Shown: piece after piece, positions 47,001-56,851 of the stretch
Layout of the letters: each line of letters opens with the position of its first letter
Position numbering within the stretch: position 1 is the first letter of the stretch
DNA from: Candidula unifasciata
Taxonomy: Eukaryota > Mollusca > Gastropoda > Stylommatophora > Geomitridae
Direction: 5' to 3'
Assembly (NCBI GenBank): GCA_905116865.2
Contig: CAJHNH020001093.1
Span: forward strand, 62,001 to 126,000
DNA: 64,000 nt
The notes under the pieces: model-generated
Told to the model about the DNA's origin: nothing
Database searches by the model: none
What the model saw: only the letters and a program-made list of their open reading frames with translations
Translations under genes and position numbers: made by a program

Positions 47001-47305
47001 GGTAGGATATTAATAAAGCACCCCAAATAAAAAAAATAAAAAACTACCAGCTTCACTGCTGTGCAGATATATTTAATTTTAATTGTGTTAATTGTATAAT
47101 TTTTGTTTGTTATGAAAGGTGTTGGGCCATAAAGAAGGCCTGAATGTAATGGAACAGGCTGACCCTTTATTTTTGCTAATTGGCCTTCCAACAATACCCT
47201 TGATGTTGATCCTGGGCAAGATGGTTCGATGGGAAGACTACGTGCTTCGCTTGTGGCGCAAACATTCCTCAAAATTACCACTTATCAACTACTTGTTTCC
47301 AGATG
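41062..47305 (+). CDS. MARCHF5: E3 ubiquitin-protein ligase MARCHF5 (MITOL) orthologue, first 4 coding exons, 3' part outside the window
   Basis: Segments 41062-41096, 42530-42735, 45194-45324 and 47119-47305 join in frame (559 nt; 186 codons plus one base) with GT/AG introns. Residues 15-69 form a C4HC3 RING-CH finger with ligands Cys15, Cys18, Cys34, Cys36, His44, Cys47, Cys66 and Cys69. Two hydrophobic membrane segments follow, at about 97-122 and 142-162. The family is a multi-pass outer-mitochondrial-membrane E3 that ubiquitinates fission factors and other membrane proteins. Similarity to the human protein is high throughout (EEDDRTAAWVRPCRCRG, WVHQTCLQRWVDEKQKGNST, ADPLFLLIGLPTIP, GKMVRWEDYVLRLWRK). 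About 90 C-terminal residues, with the last membrane segments, were not found between 47306 and 64000. They should lie downstream behind an intron of at least 16.7 kb. Confidence 0.95.
41160..41455 (+). repeat. SINE-A copy with internal 21-bp expansion (MARCHF5 intron 1)
   Basis: Head GAGTGGTGTAGCAGCTAGAT, body GGTACCATGGAAAGTCCTGG, then TGCTGATTGGTCTATAAAAT G repeated five times (41311-41415), then the tail. Other SINE-A copies carry this segment once. Confidence 0.95.
42530..42735 (+). CDS. MARCHF5: MARCHF5 coding exon 2: RING-CH finger
   Basis: 206 nt encoding RSCWVCFATEEDDRTAAWVR through CNTEYLILFPKL. All eight C4HC3 zinc ligands are in this exon. Acceptor GTAACAG; donor GTATGT. Confidence 0.96.
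42958..42974. repeat. Poly(C) run in MARCHF5 intron 2
   Basis: C17 followed by ACCCCCCCACCCC. Confidence 0.9.
43090..43260 (-). repeat. SINE-A copy, head missing
   Basis: In reverse: CATGGTTGACCCAGCCTTAA, GTAAAGTGCTGGGAAGTAAA, and the tail with TAGCCCTGTATGCAC. It faces the plus copy at 43342. Confidence 0.8.
43342..43560 (+). repeat. SINE-A copy, diverged
   Basis: GGTCACAGTAGTGCAGTGAT head, AATGTCCTGGGAAGTAAAGG body, TAGCACCATATGCCCTG tail. Confidence 0.8.
43630..44000 (+). mobile_element. LINE C-terminal fragment (RTE-like) in MARCHF5 intron 2
   Basis: Reads GNQEPLLAVLKLCKLAWFGH, VVRHDSIAKTVLQGTLGWGG and, after a stop, DNIKKLMG ... EDRERWWVLCASAS. This is the standard C-terminal order of RTE-type endonuclease/reverse-transcriptase proteins, ending just before the 3' terminus. 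Confidence 0.85.
44010..44560 (+). mobile_element. LINE C-terminal fragment, second family
   Basis: Contains the segment shared with 10915-11190 (AAACAGATGAATTGAGGAAA, CTGGATTCCATCCATGATAT). Upstream ACACTGAGGGAAGGGGCCAG and GGCGCTTTATTGGACACATT resemble the GHIMR region. Frames are broken. Confidence 0.7.
44570..44810 (+). mobile_element. RNase H retrotransposon 3'-end fragment (family C)
   Basis: Diverged GGTTCTGACCGGTTTTCAAC and ATGGGAATGTCCCGA, followed by a tail as in 22.4 and 50.9 kb. Only the post-RNase H end remains. Confidence 0.6.
44862..45125 (-). repeat. Repeat family B copy in MARCHF5 intron 2
   Basis: In reverse: CACCGTAAACTCTGGTGGAA, GTTTCAGAATGAAATTTTG, CTGGTTCCTCGCCTCTCAGG, GGGAGGCAGTGGGTC. 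It ends within 70 bp of exon 3. Confidence 0.85.
45194..45324 (+). CDS. MARCHF5: MARCHF5 coding exon 3: first membrane segment
   Basis: 131 nt encoding GPVVYVMDIIDRVIYKMCPF and then VAGGIFIGTVYWTMVTYGAV up to VMQ. The hydrophobic stretch is the first transmembrane helix. Acceptor TTCTCAG; donor GTCAGT. Confidence 0.96.
45770..46140. repeat. Family B copy (minus) followed by degenerate SINE-A (minus)
   Basis: 45770-45990 matches family B in reverse (AGTAGTAAACTCTGAGGAAA; TTGGTTCCTCGTCTCTCAGA). 45995-46140 resembles the SINE-A tail (GATGCTAGTTCCATATTTTC, GACCAGTCGGCACTCA). Confidence 0.7.
46265..46400. repeat. Three diverged repeats of about 51 bp
   Basis: ATCTGTTTAAAATCTAACTT GCTTATC occurs three times with changes, inside MARCHF5 intron 3. 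Confidence 0.75.
46737..47035. repeat. TIR-like repeat with three 24-bp internal repeats
   Basis: GGGAAATCCACAGGTCACC, TTTCAGGGGGTGGTAGAT, then CATGGGACCTAGGCTGC-type units (46788-46862), GGGGTTAGGGCC and ACTGTCCTGTGATGTCATCT. Modules match 34660-34972. It ends about 80 bp upstream of MARCHF5 exon 4. Confidence 0.65.
47119..47305 (+). CDS. MARCHF5: MARCHF5 coding exon 4: second membrane segment
   Basis: 187 nt encoding VLGHKEGLNVMEQADPLFLL through LWRKHSSKLPLINYLFPD. It contains the second transmembrane helix and the conserved RWEDYVLRLWRK segment. Acceptor TGAAAG with a poor pyrimidine tract; donor GTGAGT. Confidence 0.96.
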
Positions 47306-47439
47306 GTGAGTGCATTGTTGATTTTGCATGATCTGTGATTCCTGTATTTGTGCCTCCTATTTGTTATGGCGTTCTGTTCAATGTTGTAAGTAAATAATGG
47401 TTTTTTTTTTACACCGTTGGAGCACCTAGCAGCGTATGA

Positions 47440-47580
47440 TGCTAGATTTTTAGACCTATTGACACTCAATGAGTGATGTGTTCAACATTACCACAGCCAT
47501 CTTTACTCCTAAGGACGTTTCCTGGTGGCCATTTTTAGGCTGGGTAGACCTAGGGTACAATTTAAATTAGTTAAAACCTT
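47440..47580 (-). repeat. SINE-A fragment just after MARCHF5 exon 4
   Basis: CACTCAATGAGTGATGTGTT, CCATCTTTACTCC, TTTTAGGCTGGGTAGACCTA in reverse orientation. Confidence 0.8.
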
Positions 47581-48030
47581 GAACTGTCTGAAAAAACAAA
47601 AGGAATATTAATCCCTTTACCCCAGTGACACTAAAAAACAAAATAAGTCATGACCCCCATTAGAATTCCAGAAAAATTTTATTAAAAATACCTTAGTCTC
47701 AAATAAATTTGGTAAAAAAAATTTTTTTTCTAAAAATATAAATATATATGAATGGAGTAATTAATAAACATGGGCAGGGTGAAGCATTAAATGGATTCAT
47801 CCTCCAGGGCAAAAAATAACATCACATGTATCGGGAAACTCCTGCCATGATTCTCATCACTCTGTCACTGAGGCTTACAGGAAAACGCTGATGTTGGCTT
47901 TTAAAACGTCATTTAGCTGAAAGAAACAAGACCCCACTTCCCCAACCCCCCATGCTGTTGTTAGTTAATGTATTCATGTCCTGACCGCCTAAACATATGT
48001 GCAGGTGTCAAAACAGCCAATATCATTGAC
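47581..48030. other. MARCHF5 intron 4, AT-rich start
   Basis: No recognised element. Confidence 0.4.
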
Positions 48031-48315
48031 TATGTGACGTCCGTGGCTTATGCGTTGCGAGTCCGACTCGTAATCCAACGTACCATGATCGAAATCCATT
48101 GCTGGCTGCAAAGATTTTTATTGTTGTATGGGGCGTCACAGGTCGACCCAGCCTAAAATGGGTACCAGGATGGCTGTCCTGGGGAAGTAAAGACGGCAGA
48201 CGTAATGCTGACAACATTACCCATCCAGTGCCGATTGGTCTGTAAAAATATGGGACGCTCTGTCCATATATCCGATGCGCCTTAGGCGTAATAAAAGGGA
48301 TCTTTACTTACTTTA
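48031..48315 (+). repeat. SINE-A copy, full length
   Basis: tRNA-like head GTCCGTGGCTTATGCGTTGC, then CAGGTCGACCCAGCCTAAAA, CATTACCCATCCAGTGCCGA, and the tail GCGCCTTAGGCGTAATAAAA GGG. Confidence 0.85.
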
Positions 48316-48677
48316 CTATGCATCTTCTAAGCATGTCACTATAGACATGTTGAAAAAATTATATTAGTGAGGAATATGACCAGTGCCAGAGACAGATTAC
48401 TGAGGGATTTTTAATGCTCCCAAAATTATTTTGTTATTGCTGACTTCTTTGAAAGATAGTTGTTCTTTGCATCTAAATTATGAGTTCAGTCAATTCTGTT
48501 TCATAATGTCTCTGTATAACCTCTTCTGACATAAAAATGTTTGCTTTAAACACAGTTTCTTGCATATAAGGATTTAAAACAACAGCTGCATGAACTGAAA
48601 GAGTTAAAATCAATTATTGATCTAACAATTTTACTGAACACATATGACAGTCTGGGCATAGGTGTTTTTGTTTGAAA

Positions 48678-48868
48678 TCCAGAAACCATGAGTTGTAAAC
48701 CCTGTGCCTCGGTACTATGGATATCACAACTCTTCGGCCTTGATTTTATGATAAATACTGTAAATCTGGGAAATATTTGGCTTTTCTGCCTACTTCCGAG
48801 CGTGAACTCGAACCACAAGGAGTCTGTCACCCGGTCGCGGTGCAGGCTGGTTTAACCAGCTTAGATAG
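48678..48868 (-). repeat. SINE-E copy
   Basis: AATCCAGAAACCATGAGTTG, TCGGTACTATGGATATCACA, CTTCCGAGCGTGAACTCGAA (in reverse a B-box-like GGTTCGAGTTC) and CTGGTTTAACCAGC. Paralogous to 34453-34645. Confidence 0.7.
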
Positions 48869-48992
48869 CACTCATTGTTATTCTCCACCTTCTTCTTCCT
48901 CTTCTTCTTCTGGATTTTATCTTTCAGACGAGCATAGGTTCTCAACGGACTCATGTAAAGTCCTTTGTGTAATTATCTATGATTGCTTGTCT

Positions 48993-49285
48993 TCTTCTTC
49001 TTCTTCTTCGCGTTCACCAGCTGTAAACTCTGGCGGAAGGTTCTGGTTGCTCGTCTACTACTGAACTGCAGTCCTGCTCCAGAACCTGAGTGTTGCGTGT
49101 GCATCAGTTTTACAGATCTCATTCTCTTGAATACAGACTGTTGGTTCCTTGCCTCTCCGGCAGACGCACTCCGTCTTCAAAGGAAGCTCCCCAATTAGTT
49201 GACTCTTACAACATGCTTTTGGGGAGGCAGTGGGTCTATTCTTGTTTTCCCCACAATGGGGCCCTGGAACCCACACAGGGGTGAT
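48993..49285 (+). repeat. Repeat family B copy, most complete
   Basis: Preceded by (CTT)n. GCGTTCACCAGCTGTAAACT, CTGCTCCAGAACCTGAGTGT, CAGTTTTACAGATCTCATTC, GGCAGACGCACTCCGTCTTC, GGGAGGCAGTGGGTCTATTC, CCACAATGGGGCCCTGGAAC. No coding motif. The mosaic of short conserved blocks suggests a nonautonomous element of unknown class. Confidence 0.85.
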
Positions 49286-50125
49286 TGCTTGTATTTGTAA
49301 TGTTTTCAGCCAGTACCACACCGACTCTAATTTTTTGCTCATCTTACGGGTCCCTAAAACTGGTGAACATGTGGCATATTTTATTTGCTTACTTCTTTTT
49401 TTTAAGAGAAATAGTTTTAAATGTGACAAAAATTAAGGTAATGTGGCATGCTCGTGTATTGAAGCAGAATTTACACAGTAAATGAAATAGTTACTCTGTA
49501 CTTCATACACAGGTGCACATGTGTTTTAAAATAATTTAATTAAAAACCACCAGCTTTAGCATAAACCTACTGTCATGTCATTAAAAAAAAATAATATTCT
49601 ACACACAAGGCTCCATTGGCAAAAAGTTAAATTTGGGCAGGGCAGTAAATATTAATTTGTGAAATAAATATTAATTTAATAAACGAAAACAAATATTTAA
49701 AAAAAATTTTAAAATTAATAAAACATCCATTCTACAAAGAAATGCAAATTATGAGGTTTTTTTTATAACTGCAGCAGCAGATTTTCTGTCCTTGGATTCT
49801 GAGTTTTTACCCTATGCTAAGTCTTTTTTTCTAAAACCAATTGTTTTTTGTGTGTCTTTTGACATTATTTAATGGTTTCTGACATTATAAGAAGGAAAAG
49901 CAGTTAGCGAGTTTGTACTTTTAACAATTATTTTGTCAAGTACATATTTTATTAATTTCTTTTTATCTATGTTTAAATATAGACTTAAATAAACACCTTC
50001 TATTTGGTATTTTTTTAATGCTTGCGCATTCTCACTCAGTGGAAAACAACGCCATCACGAGATCCCCACACTCCTTCCTCCCCTTTCTGTTGTTATTTGC
50101 ACTGCCAAGGACACCGGAGATGCCA
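49286..50125. other. AT-rich intronic DNA
   Basis: Several A and T homopolymers. Nothing coding recognised. Confidence 0.45.
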
Positions 50126-50127
50126 AG

Positions 50128-50460
50128 TAGTAGTATCGTTCGGATACTTTCTGCAGGTGTATCGGGAAATGAACAGGGAAACTGCTGGTTCTGTGCCGCT
50201 TTGTGGTAAATTGATACATGATAAGCTAAAAGGTGTCGGGGCCCTTAGTAGGTCAGGGAACAGTGCGGCAGGCACAAATAGCCATTGTGAACTCAGGAGT
50301 ATGATGTAGTGGGGGGCGATCAACGGATCTTACCACTTAGGGAAAAGGTAAAAAGGACATACAGGTTGCTGCATGGTATCAGGGGGCCGTCAGCAGAAAG
50401 ATGGGTACAGGATATAAGAGACAACTTGGTTAGGAAAGTTCACAAGATTTGACGAAAGAC
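50128..50460 (+). mobile_element. RNase H retrotransposon fragment (family C)
   Basis: GGATACTTTCTGCAGGTGTA, GGGAAATGAACAGGGAAACT and GATACATGATAAGCTAAA match the GNEQADR and downstream region of the 22.2 and 57.1 kb copies. The frame is degraded. Confidence 0.65.
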
Positions 50461-50559
50461 TGAGTTTTTGTCAGGCTGTGATGAGAGCAGTATACACGTT
50501 TGTATGTGTATGTGAGTACATATCTCAGTTGGTAAAACATACGTTGGTCTCCCCATTCT

Positions 50560-51300
50560 ACACACCGGTACACACTAGCTCACTTCTGATTGGTCGGCCT
50601 TGAGACACCTGACTTCACACAAGGTCAGGGGGTGTTCCCCAATGCGGCTGATATCGCTTGTTCTATATTTCACTATGCCAGCGCTTCTAACACTACAAAA
50701 ACATTTAGAAACTGGGTCTATCACACAACACCCCTAGAGAGTGCTGCAACCTATGTCACAGGCAGCCTCTTTCTTGGAATAAAAAGGTAAATCCAAGACA
50801 ACAACAGAGCGCCACACCCATAACCTCACTGACCTATTTGAAAAACTGGTGAACGTGGAATGTTTAATTAAGAATCTACACCATAGCACTCGGGACACTC
50901 CCACGTCCCCATCTTCAGCAGCGAACGAAAAGTTCTAAATCCGATGGTACCAGTAACTGTCTGATTGTGTATCCGTCTCACCTTTCCCTTGAGTATTGAA
51001 CATCGGCCGGATCTCCTGGTAACTCCTCGCAGTGCCATTCTCCCCAGGCCTAATGATCTGTTTGCGCTTTCACACTGTTCACTTGCTCCCAAAAGGGCGC
51101 TCACAACATCTAGCTTGAAAAACTGGTGAACAGACAGTTAGTTCCGGCACAATCCAGAAATATGCTCACGCAGTAAATATATATGACAGTTGCTAGAGAC
51201 ACAAAAGCTAACAGTCGCCATAAGAAATTCAGTAGTCGGGAACGATAAGTTGTCTATACACACATAAGGTATTTTACCAGCTCATATGTAAACCGGCTAC
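50560..51300. repeat. Unclassified repeat interrupted by a LINE insertion
   Basis: 50820-50854 and 51115-51300 together match the minus strand of 59215-59460 (TTGAAAAACTGGTGAAC, AATCCAGAAA-ATGC, CAGTTGCTAGAG, ACACACATAAGGTATTT, GTAAACCGGCTAC). The match is broken only by the LINE at 50855-51114. The left limit is uncertain. Confidence 0.8.
50838..51131 (-). mobile_element. 5'-truncated LINE (family C) insertion with 17-bp target-site duplication
   Basis: TTGAAAAACTGGTGAAC stands at both 50838-50854 and 51115-51131. Between them the minus strand reads VSALLGASEQCESANRSLGL, GRMALRGVTRRSGRCSILKG and VTGTIGFRTFRSLLKMGTWE, the 3' end of family C. The 3' terminus lacks a long poly(A). Confidence 0.92.
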
Positions 51301-51363
51301 CGGTCATTTGCATAGCACAACACAACTACTATGCAGATGAAAGACATTCCACATGAAAAACAC

Positions 51364-51390
51364 AGTGTGTGTGTGTGTGTGTGTATATGT
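51364..51390. repeat. (GT)n microsatellite
   Basis: Eleven to twelve GT units followed by ATATGT. Confidence 0.9.
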
Positions 51391-51529
51391 ACCTTGTTTA
51401 TAACCTTGATGGTTTGGCTACATTGATGAGGATGAGACAAGAACACTGACCTGATTAGTGATTCTGTTGATCTTATGAGAATACAAACAATCGCATAGCA
51501 CATGATGTATGCATGCAGTACACATACTT

Positions 51530-52020
51530 ACTTATCTGCCCACCTACTTACTTCCCCACCTGCCTATTATACCTGTCTACCTTCCTACTTACCCCCTAAT
51601 ACCTACTTACTTCCTACCTACCTATAATACCTGTCTACCTACCTACTTACCCCATACCTAATACCTACTTACTTCCCTACCTACCTATAATATCTGTCTA
51701 CCTACCTACTTACCCCCTACCTAATACCTACTTACTTCCCTACCCACCTATAATACATGTCTACCTACCTACTTACCCCCTACCTAATACCTACATTTTC
51801 CCCTACCTACCTACTTACCCCCTACCTACCTGCCTGCTGACTTACAACTACCTACCTGCCTACTTACCCTCTACCTACCTACCTACGCCTACCTACCTAC
51901 CTACACCTACTTACCTACCTGCCTACTTACCCCCTACCTGCCTACTTACCCCTTACCTACATACACACCTAACTGCCTACATACATACACACACATACAT
52001 ACACACACGCGCGCACTTAC
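51530..52020. repeat. TACC-rich satellite with about 62-bp higher-order unit
   Basis: CCTACTTACTTCCCTACCTA CCTATAATACCTGTC... recurs four times with 59-63 bp spacing (51540-51790). It then decays into simple CTAC/TACC and ACAC motifs. Confidence 0.9.
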
Positions 52021-53090
52021 AAACATACATTAACCTCGCAGCCACACACATACACACCAACCTGGGTCTTGTAAATGTTGTTTTGCATTATTCATTTTTT
52101 TTTCTAAATCTTGGGAGTGTTGTACGCAAGGACTGACAACAGCTGGCAAGCGATGCTGTGCAGCAAATGTATGCCTGTTTCCCCAACATGAGACCTTTCC
52201 CGCCTCACTGTGGAGGTTTTCTTCCTACACATGTTACCTTTAAGGGCTGTGTCTTGACGAATACTATCTCAGTTATCTCTGTTCATGGGCGCCGCTACAA
52301 AAATATCAGCCGTTTACTATTATAATATACCTTTATGCAGAGTGGTTGGGGTGGCGGCGCTTTATGTGTGCCATAATGAACATTATATTTGAAATAACAC
52401 GTGTATGAAATGTATAAACAAATACTTGAAACGCGTTGCCCAGTCGTCCCCCCCCCCCCCCCCCGACGACAATTACTGAGCGTCCCAAGAACAAATTGAG
52501 GGGGGGGGGGTTGGTGGAAAGGGTTCTCAGTGTGCACGTACCCCCACGTTCAGACGCCTCTGTCTGCGGATGTGTCGGTTGCTTTAAGGACCGGTAGATT
52601 TTGAGCGCTGCAAAGTTTCCCGCGCCCACTAACACACACACAAATTGTCTGTATTGATCTAGGGGGCTATTTCTGGCTTCGAGGTCACATTTTTTCCTTC
52701 CGTGTTCCTGGCCTCATGGGAGTTGGGGAGGGTGGTTTATTGATTACAGCTTCATAGTTAGTGGCCTTAGCTTGGGCAAGTGTCCAGCTGTACACCGGAA
52801 GTTGCATCACAGTTCTCGCATTCTTCTCTTTATCATACACTTCTTGTCCCCTTCTATCTGTCATACACGCGCACATACACACAAATGCGCGAAACCTAGA
52901 TAAAATTAAATTCGTGGGGCGTTTTGAAAAGTGGGAAAATGAAGACGCAAAGTAAATTAGATTTTGTAGACTCCCCCTGGAAAAAAAATGTCTTGCTGTT
53001 GCATGCAACAGCTGTGGTTAACTACAAAAGATTTCCAGGGACGTGTTTCAGCTCTTAGCGCGTTTCGTCGCATGGAAGCTCAAGGGCAGA
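52021..53090. other. Intronic DNA with C/G homopolymers, no gene recognised
   Basis: C17 at 52448-52464 and G10 at 52501-52510 face each other. ACACCGGAAGTTGC at 52793 is an isolated ETS-like match. Confidence 0.4.
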
Positions 53091-53094
53091 GAAT

Positions 53095-53350
53095 ATTGAC
53101 ACTTGGCCACTGGGCGCTCGCCTGCGGATCCGCATGTCGTGGGTTCAAATCCGAGCTGGATTGCTGGACCTTTCCTTCTTGAAAACTGGCGCAGGCTCCC
53201 AGGATGACACAGCCTTGAATGTGTACCAGGTTTTTGGCGTGGTGCTGGCCATATCACGTATCAGATGCCGATTGGTCAATAAAATATAGGTTCAGCTTTG
53301 GTCCTATATGCCCAGTACGTATGAAGGCGTGGAAATGCATCCTTTTACTT
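53095..53350 (+). repeat. SINE-A copy, full length
   Basis: GCCACTGGGCGCTCGCCTGC and GTGGGTTCAAATCCGAGC (B-box-like) head, then body and tail with GTCCTATATGCCCAGTACGT. Confidence 0.9.
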
Positions 53351-53359
53351 TATTAACTT

Positions 53360-53570
53360 TTTAATGCAGTATGGTACAACAGACTGATCCCATTGACTGG
53401 CAACATGCAGTAGTTTTGCCCTTGTCGAAGAGCAAAGGAATGAGGTCAGTACCGGCTCATCTCTCTTTTAAGTCATGTTGGGAAAATGTATGCGCGAAGA
53501 TAATATAAATGAGACTGAGACCAGTGATAAAACCACAGAAAATTTATGGCGAGGAGGCATTTGTTTTTAA
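53360..53570 (+). mobile_element. LINE reverse-transcriptase N-terminal fragment
   Basis: Frames read DWQHAVVLPLSKSKG, then YRLISLLSHVGKMYAR and, after a frameshift, MRLRPVIKP. This corresponds to the YRPISLLxxxxKxxARxxxxRLxP block at the start of non-LTR RT domains. Truncated and frameshifted. Confidence 0.75.
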
Positions 53571-53764
53571 AGCTCAAATCACCTACCAAACAGATGTCAA
53601 TACATGGGGAGATAATGTGGTGGGGGTTCCATTGCGCCAGCCTACATTGTGGAGGCAGTGGACCTCATTTTATATTAACAACAGCATTGTCGCCAATGTC
53701 TGCTGTAGACCGGGCTGCCGAAGAACCAGCTGGACATACACATACTTCTCTCAGGATCAACGAA

Positions 53765-53890
53765 TGCTGTATAAGACTTGCCTGTAATTGCACAATCAGT
53801 TTCAGAATTACAACGTACTTCTGACGGGATTAACGTCTGCTGTATAAGACTTGCCTGCAATTGCACAACCTGTATGAGACTTACTGGAGT
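53765..53890. repeat. Approximate 73-bp tandem duplication
   Basis: GCTGTATAAGACTTGCCTG with AATTGCACAA occurs at about 53766 and 53839. A weaker third GTATGAGACTT ... TTGCACA copy follows. Confidence 0.75.
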
Positions 53891-54387
53891 TGCACAGCCG
53901 CGGCGTTGCCTATATTCAGAGCTGCCAATGGAACTACCCAAGATGAGTGATGACAAAAACCGAAGGATCTGAACAAAAAATAAAATGAATCCAGAATTGT
54001 AAAATAGTATTTGTTATAGTTTTTAACTGACTACATACTCATCTTTTTTAAAAATATTACACTAACAGCTCGTATTCTTCGTCGATGTAAGTTGTCGCCG
54101 TTTCTTTCCGCTTTTTGATGCAAATGTTTAGCAGCGTCGACATTTCTTATTTCTCCTATCTGGAGAGAATGTTGTTTATGAACCAATTTTCCTCAATATT
54201 TTTTTTTGGTCCTCGGTATTCTGAGAGTTTTTCTGCAGCACGCGGTCCTAAAACCTCAGGCTCAGTCTCCCTCTACAGCGCAGAAGTGGTATATGCAGGC
54301 GGTAATGGCAGTAAACAAACAATGTTTCTGTGATGTCCTGCTGTAGGAGTTGTTCTGAATGGCTGCATCAATTACTATAGTGTGTTT

Positions 54388-54605
54388 CAAAAGTTGTGTG
54401 GCTAAGTCGATGCGAACGCTTTGTAATGCCGGGTTCGATCCCAACTGCGGCCCATGCGCCCTGCGTTGGTTTCGACAGTGGTATCAAGAAAGCCGACCGT
54501 CTAGAAAGCAATGGCAAACTACTGCCTAGAAACTTTGCCTAGAAAAACCACACAACAGCTAGGTAGGGGCTGTTGGAGTTGGTTCTGCAACGTCCAGTAA
54601 AGGAT
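54388..54605 (+). repeat. tRNA-derived SINE-F, copy 1
   Basis: Head GTGGCTAAGTCGATGCGAAC and CGGGTTCGATCCCAAC (good pol III B box), body AAGCCGACCGTCTAGAAAGC, tail with GGTTCTGCAACGTCC. Confidence 0.85.
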
Positions 54606-54713
54606 ACGCAACTAACCTAATAGTTTCAAAAGTGGTGCCTTCACACTTTAAACAAATATCTCTCAAACTTCTGTAGGGATCGACACAAATTTGTGCAGGT
54701 GGTCAGACTTTTC

Positions 54714-54885
54714 GTAGGCGTCTGTGGCTTAGGCGTTGCGAACGGGCTTCATAATGCCAGGTTGTCGGGTTTGATCCCAGCTGCGGGCCTTGCGCCTTGC
54801 AATGGTTTCGGTAGTGGTATCGAGAAGCCGACCGTCCAGAGAGCAATGGTAAACTACTGGACGTAAATGTGCCTAGACAAATCAT
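54714..54885 (+). repeat. tRNA-derived SINE-F, copy 2
   Basis: Head GTGGCTTAGGCGTTGCGAAC and CGGGTTTGATCCCAGC, body AAGCCGACCGTCCAGAGAGC. Same orientation as copy 1, 0.3 kb apart. Confidence 0.85.
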
Positions 54886-55199
54886 AGTAAATGATAAAAT
54901 GTATTTATATCCCCACCAATGCCCAACGGTCTCTCTTTCCCTGCGCAGACAGTAATAACCAAGTGTCCAGAAAACATTTAAACATTTTATTCGACTGGGT
55001 AAAATGCATCTGATAAAACAGTCGAAACCTTACAGTGCAGACAGCTTGAGGCGATATTAGATATGGCGAATTTTCGTTGTGGAGAACAATTTGTTAATTC
55101 CTGGCAATTTTTCTCTTTCGATCTTCACTGAATAAGCAAACCAACTAGCTACTGTGCCACAGCTGATTGTGCGTACAGCATGCACATTAAAAGTAAAGG

Positions 55200-55445
55200 A
55201 CCTTTTCCCACGCCATTAGGCGTATTGGGCATATAGTGCTAGTCCTGTATTTCATAGACCAGTCGGCACTCAATTGGGTGATGTGGACTACGTCACGCCA
55301 ACCGCCTTTACCTCCCAAGATTTTACCTGGTACCCATTTAAGGCTTTGTCGCCAAGGTCGCGTTTGAAAAGTCCGGCTGCAGATGGAGTTGAACCCACGA
55401 CTTAAGAATCCCCACGCGAGCGTTTAGCCGCTACACAAGGTCGGC
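55200..55445 (-). repeat. SINE-A copy, full length
   Basis: In reverse: head ending in a GTGGGTTCAACTCC B box, body AAATGGGTACCAGGTAAAAT, tail with AGCACTATATGCCC. Confidence 0.9.
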
Positions 55446-55892
55446 TTACATACAAGATGTAACATGTGCTGCAAATAATGGTTTTAATGTCTTTGGAGTC
55501 AGCAGTGCGGTCGAATTTACATATATCGTACATTCGAAAACACTGGTGTCCCTCCCACGTTTAACGGCAGACACAGTCTGCAAGACATCGATTGTCGGTA
55601 TGACAGACCGCTGATGTTTAGGGGCGCTGGATTCTGTGGGCCTAAACCCCTTGAGACTCCCTCCCCTTCCACCGTTCCCGTCGTAGCGTGGAAAGAGCTT
55701 GCGGGGTGCGGCTGACTCGGGTGTCGCTACTGAGGAAGGCGAGAAAGTGACAAAAATATACGTTTTTGACTTAAAACGTATGGGTAGGGGAACAGAAAAT
55801 TGTCTGCATCATGTATCACCTGACCTTGCTATGCCACTCTACCCCCTCCATTAATTTCTGTGTGTCAGCTTTTCTGCTGATGATAGGTAGGT

Positions 55893-56190
<298 letters not shown>

Positions 56191-56464
56191 CAGATACCTG
56201 CGCACACACATACACCCAGTGGGAGGAAGGAAATTACCCACGCCGTTATTGCAGTTTCTCACTTTGTCTTCGAACTCATGACTATGGGTTATGTACGCCT
56301 CCCACCACATACCTGTCTGTGGCAGTTTAACAGTCGCGTTGCAAATCAGCGCGATTTTCACACTATGCATCCCCTGTTCTGGAGAACTTGATTCGACACG
56401 CCTCAAGTGCTCATTTTCTTCAGAATATAATAACATATAATAATATATATCTAATAAATTAATT

Positions 56465-56722
56465 AAAGGTCAATTTTCCACGCTTTTAGGCATATAGGGC
56501 TAGACCGATATTTGTATAGACCAATCGGCACAAGATGGGTGATGTGGTCAGCATCACACCGGTCGCCTCGCCTTTACTTTTCGGGACTGCACCTGGTACA
56601 CACTCAAGGCTGGGTCGACGGTAATCTGGGTAATTTTTTTTTAAAGTCCGGCTCCACCAGGGAGCGAACCCAGGACCTTCCGATCCGCACTCGAGTGTCT
56701 AGCCGCTACGCCACGTCGACAC
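56465..56722 (-). repeat. SINE-A copy, full length
   Basis: In reverse: GTCGACGTGGCGTAGCGGCT head, CCTGGGTTCGCTCCC B-box-like, body with CGACCCAGCCTTGAG, tail TAGCCCTATATGCC. It abuts (AT)n at 56727. Confidence 0.92.
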
Positions 56723-56723
56723 C

Positions 56724-56726
<3 letters not shown>

Positions 56727-56810
<84 letters not shown>

Positions 56811-56811
56811 T

Positions 56812-56845
<34 letters not shown>
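56727..56845. repeat. (AT)n then (GA)n microsatellite
   Basis: About 40 AT units to 56809, then GATAGATA and about 13 GA units. Confidence 0.95.

Positions 56846-56851
<6 letters not shown>

Noticed and set aside
51530..52020. CRISPR-like regular spacing
   Set aside because: The repeats are contiguous TACC satellite without unique spacers, and the DNA is eukaryotic.
54388..54885. Possible tRNA genes with good B boxes
   Set aside because: The heads lack a complementary acceptor stem and are joined to a shared non-tRNA body; they are SINEs.
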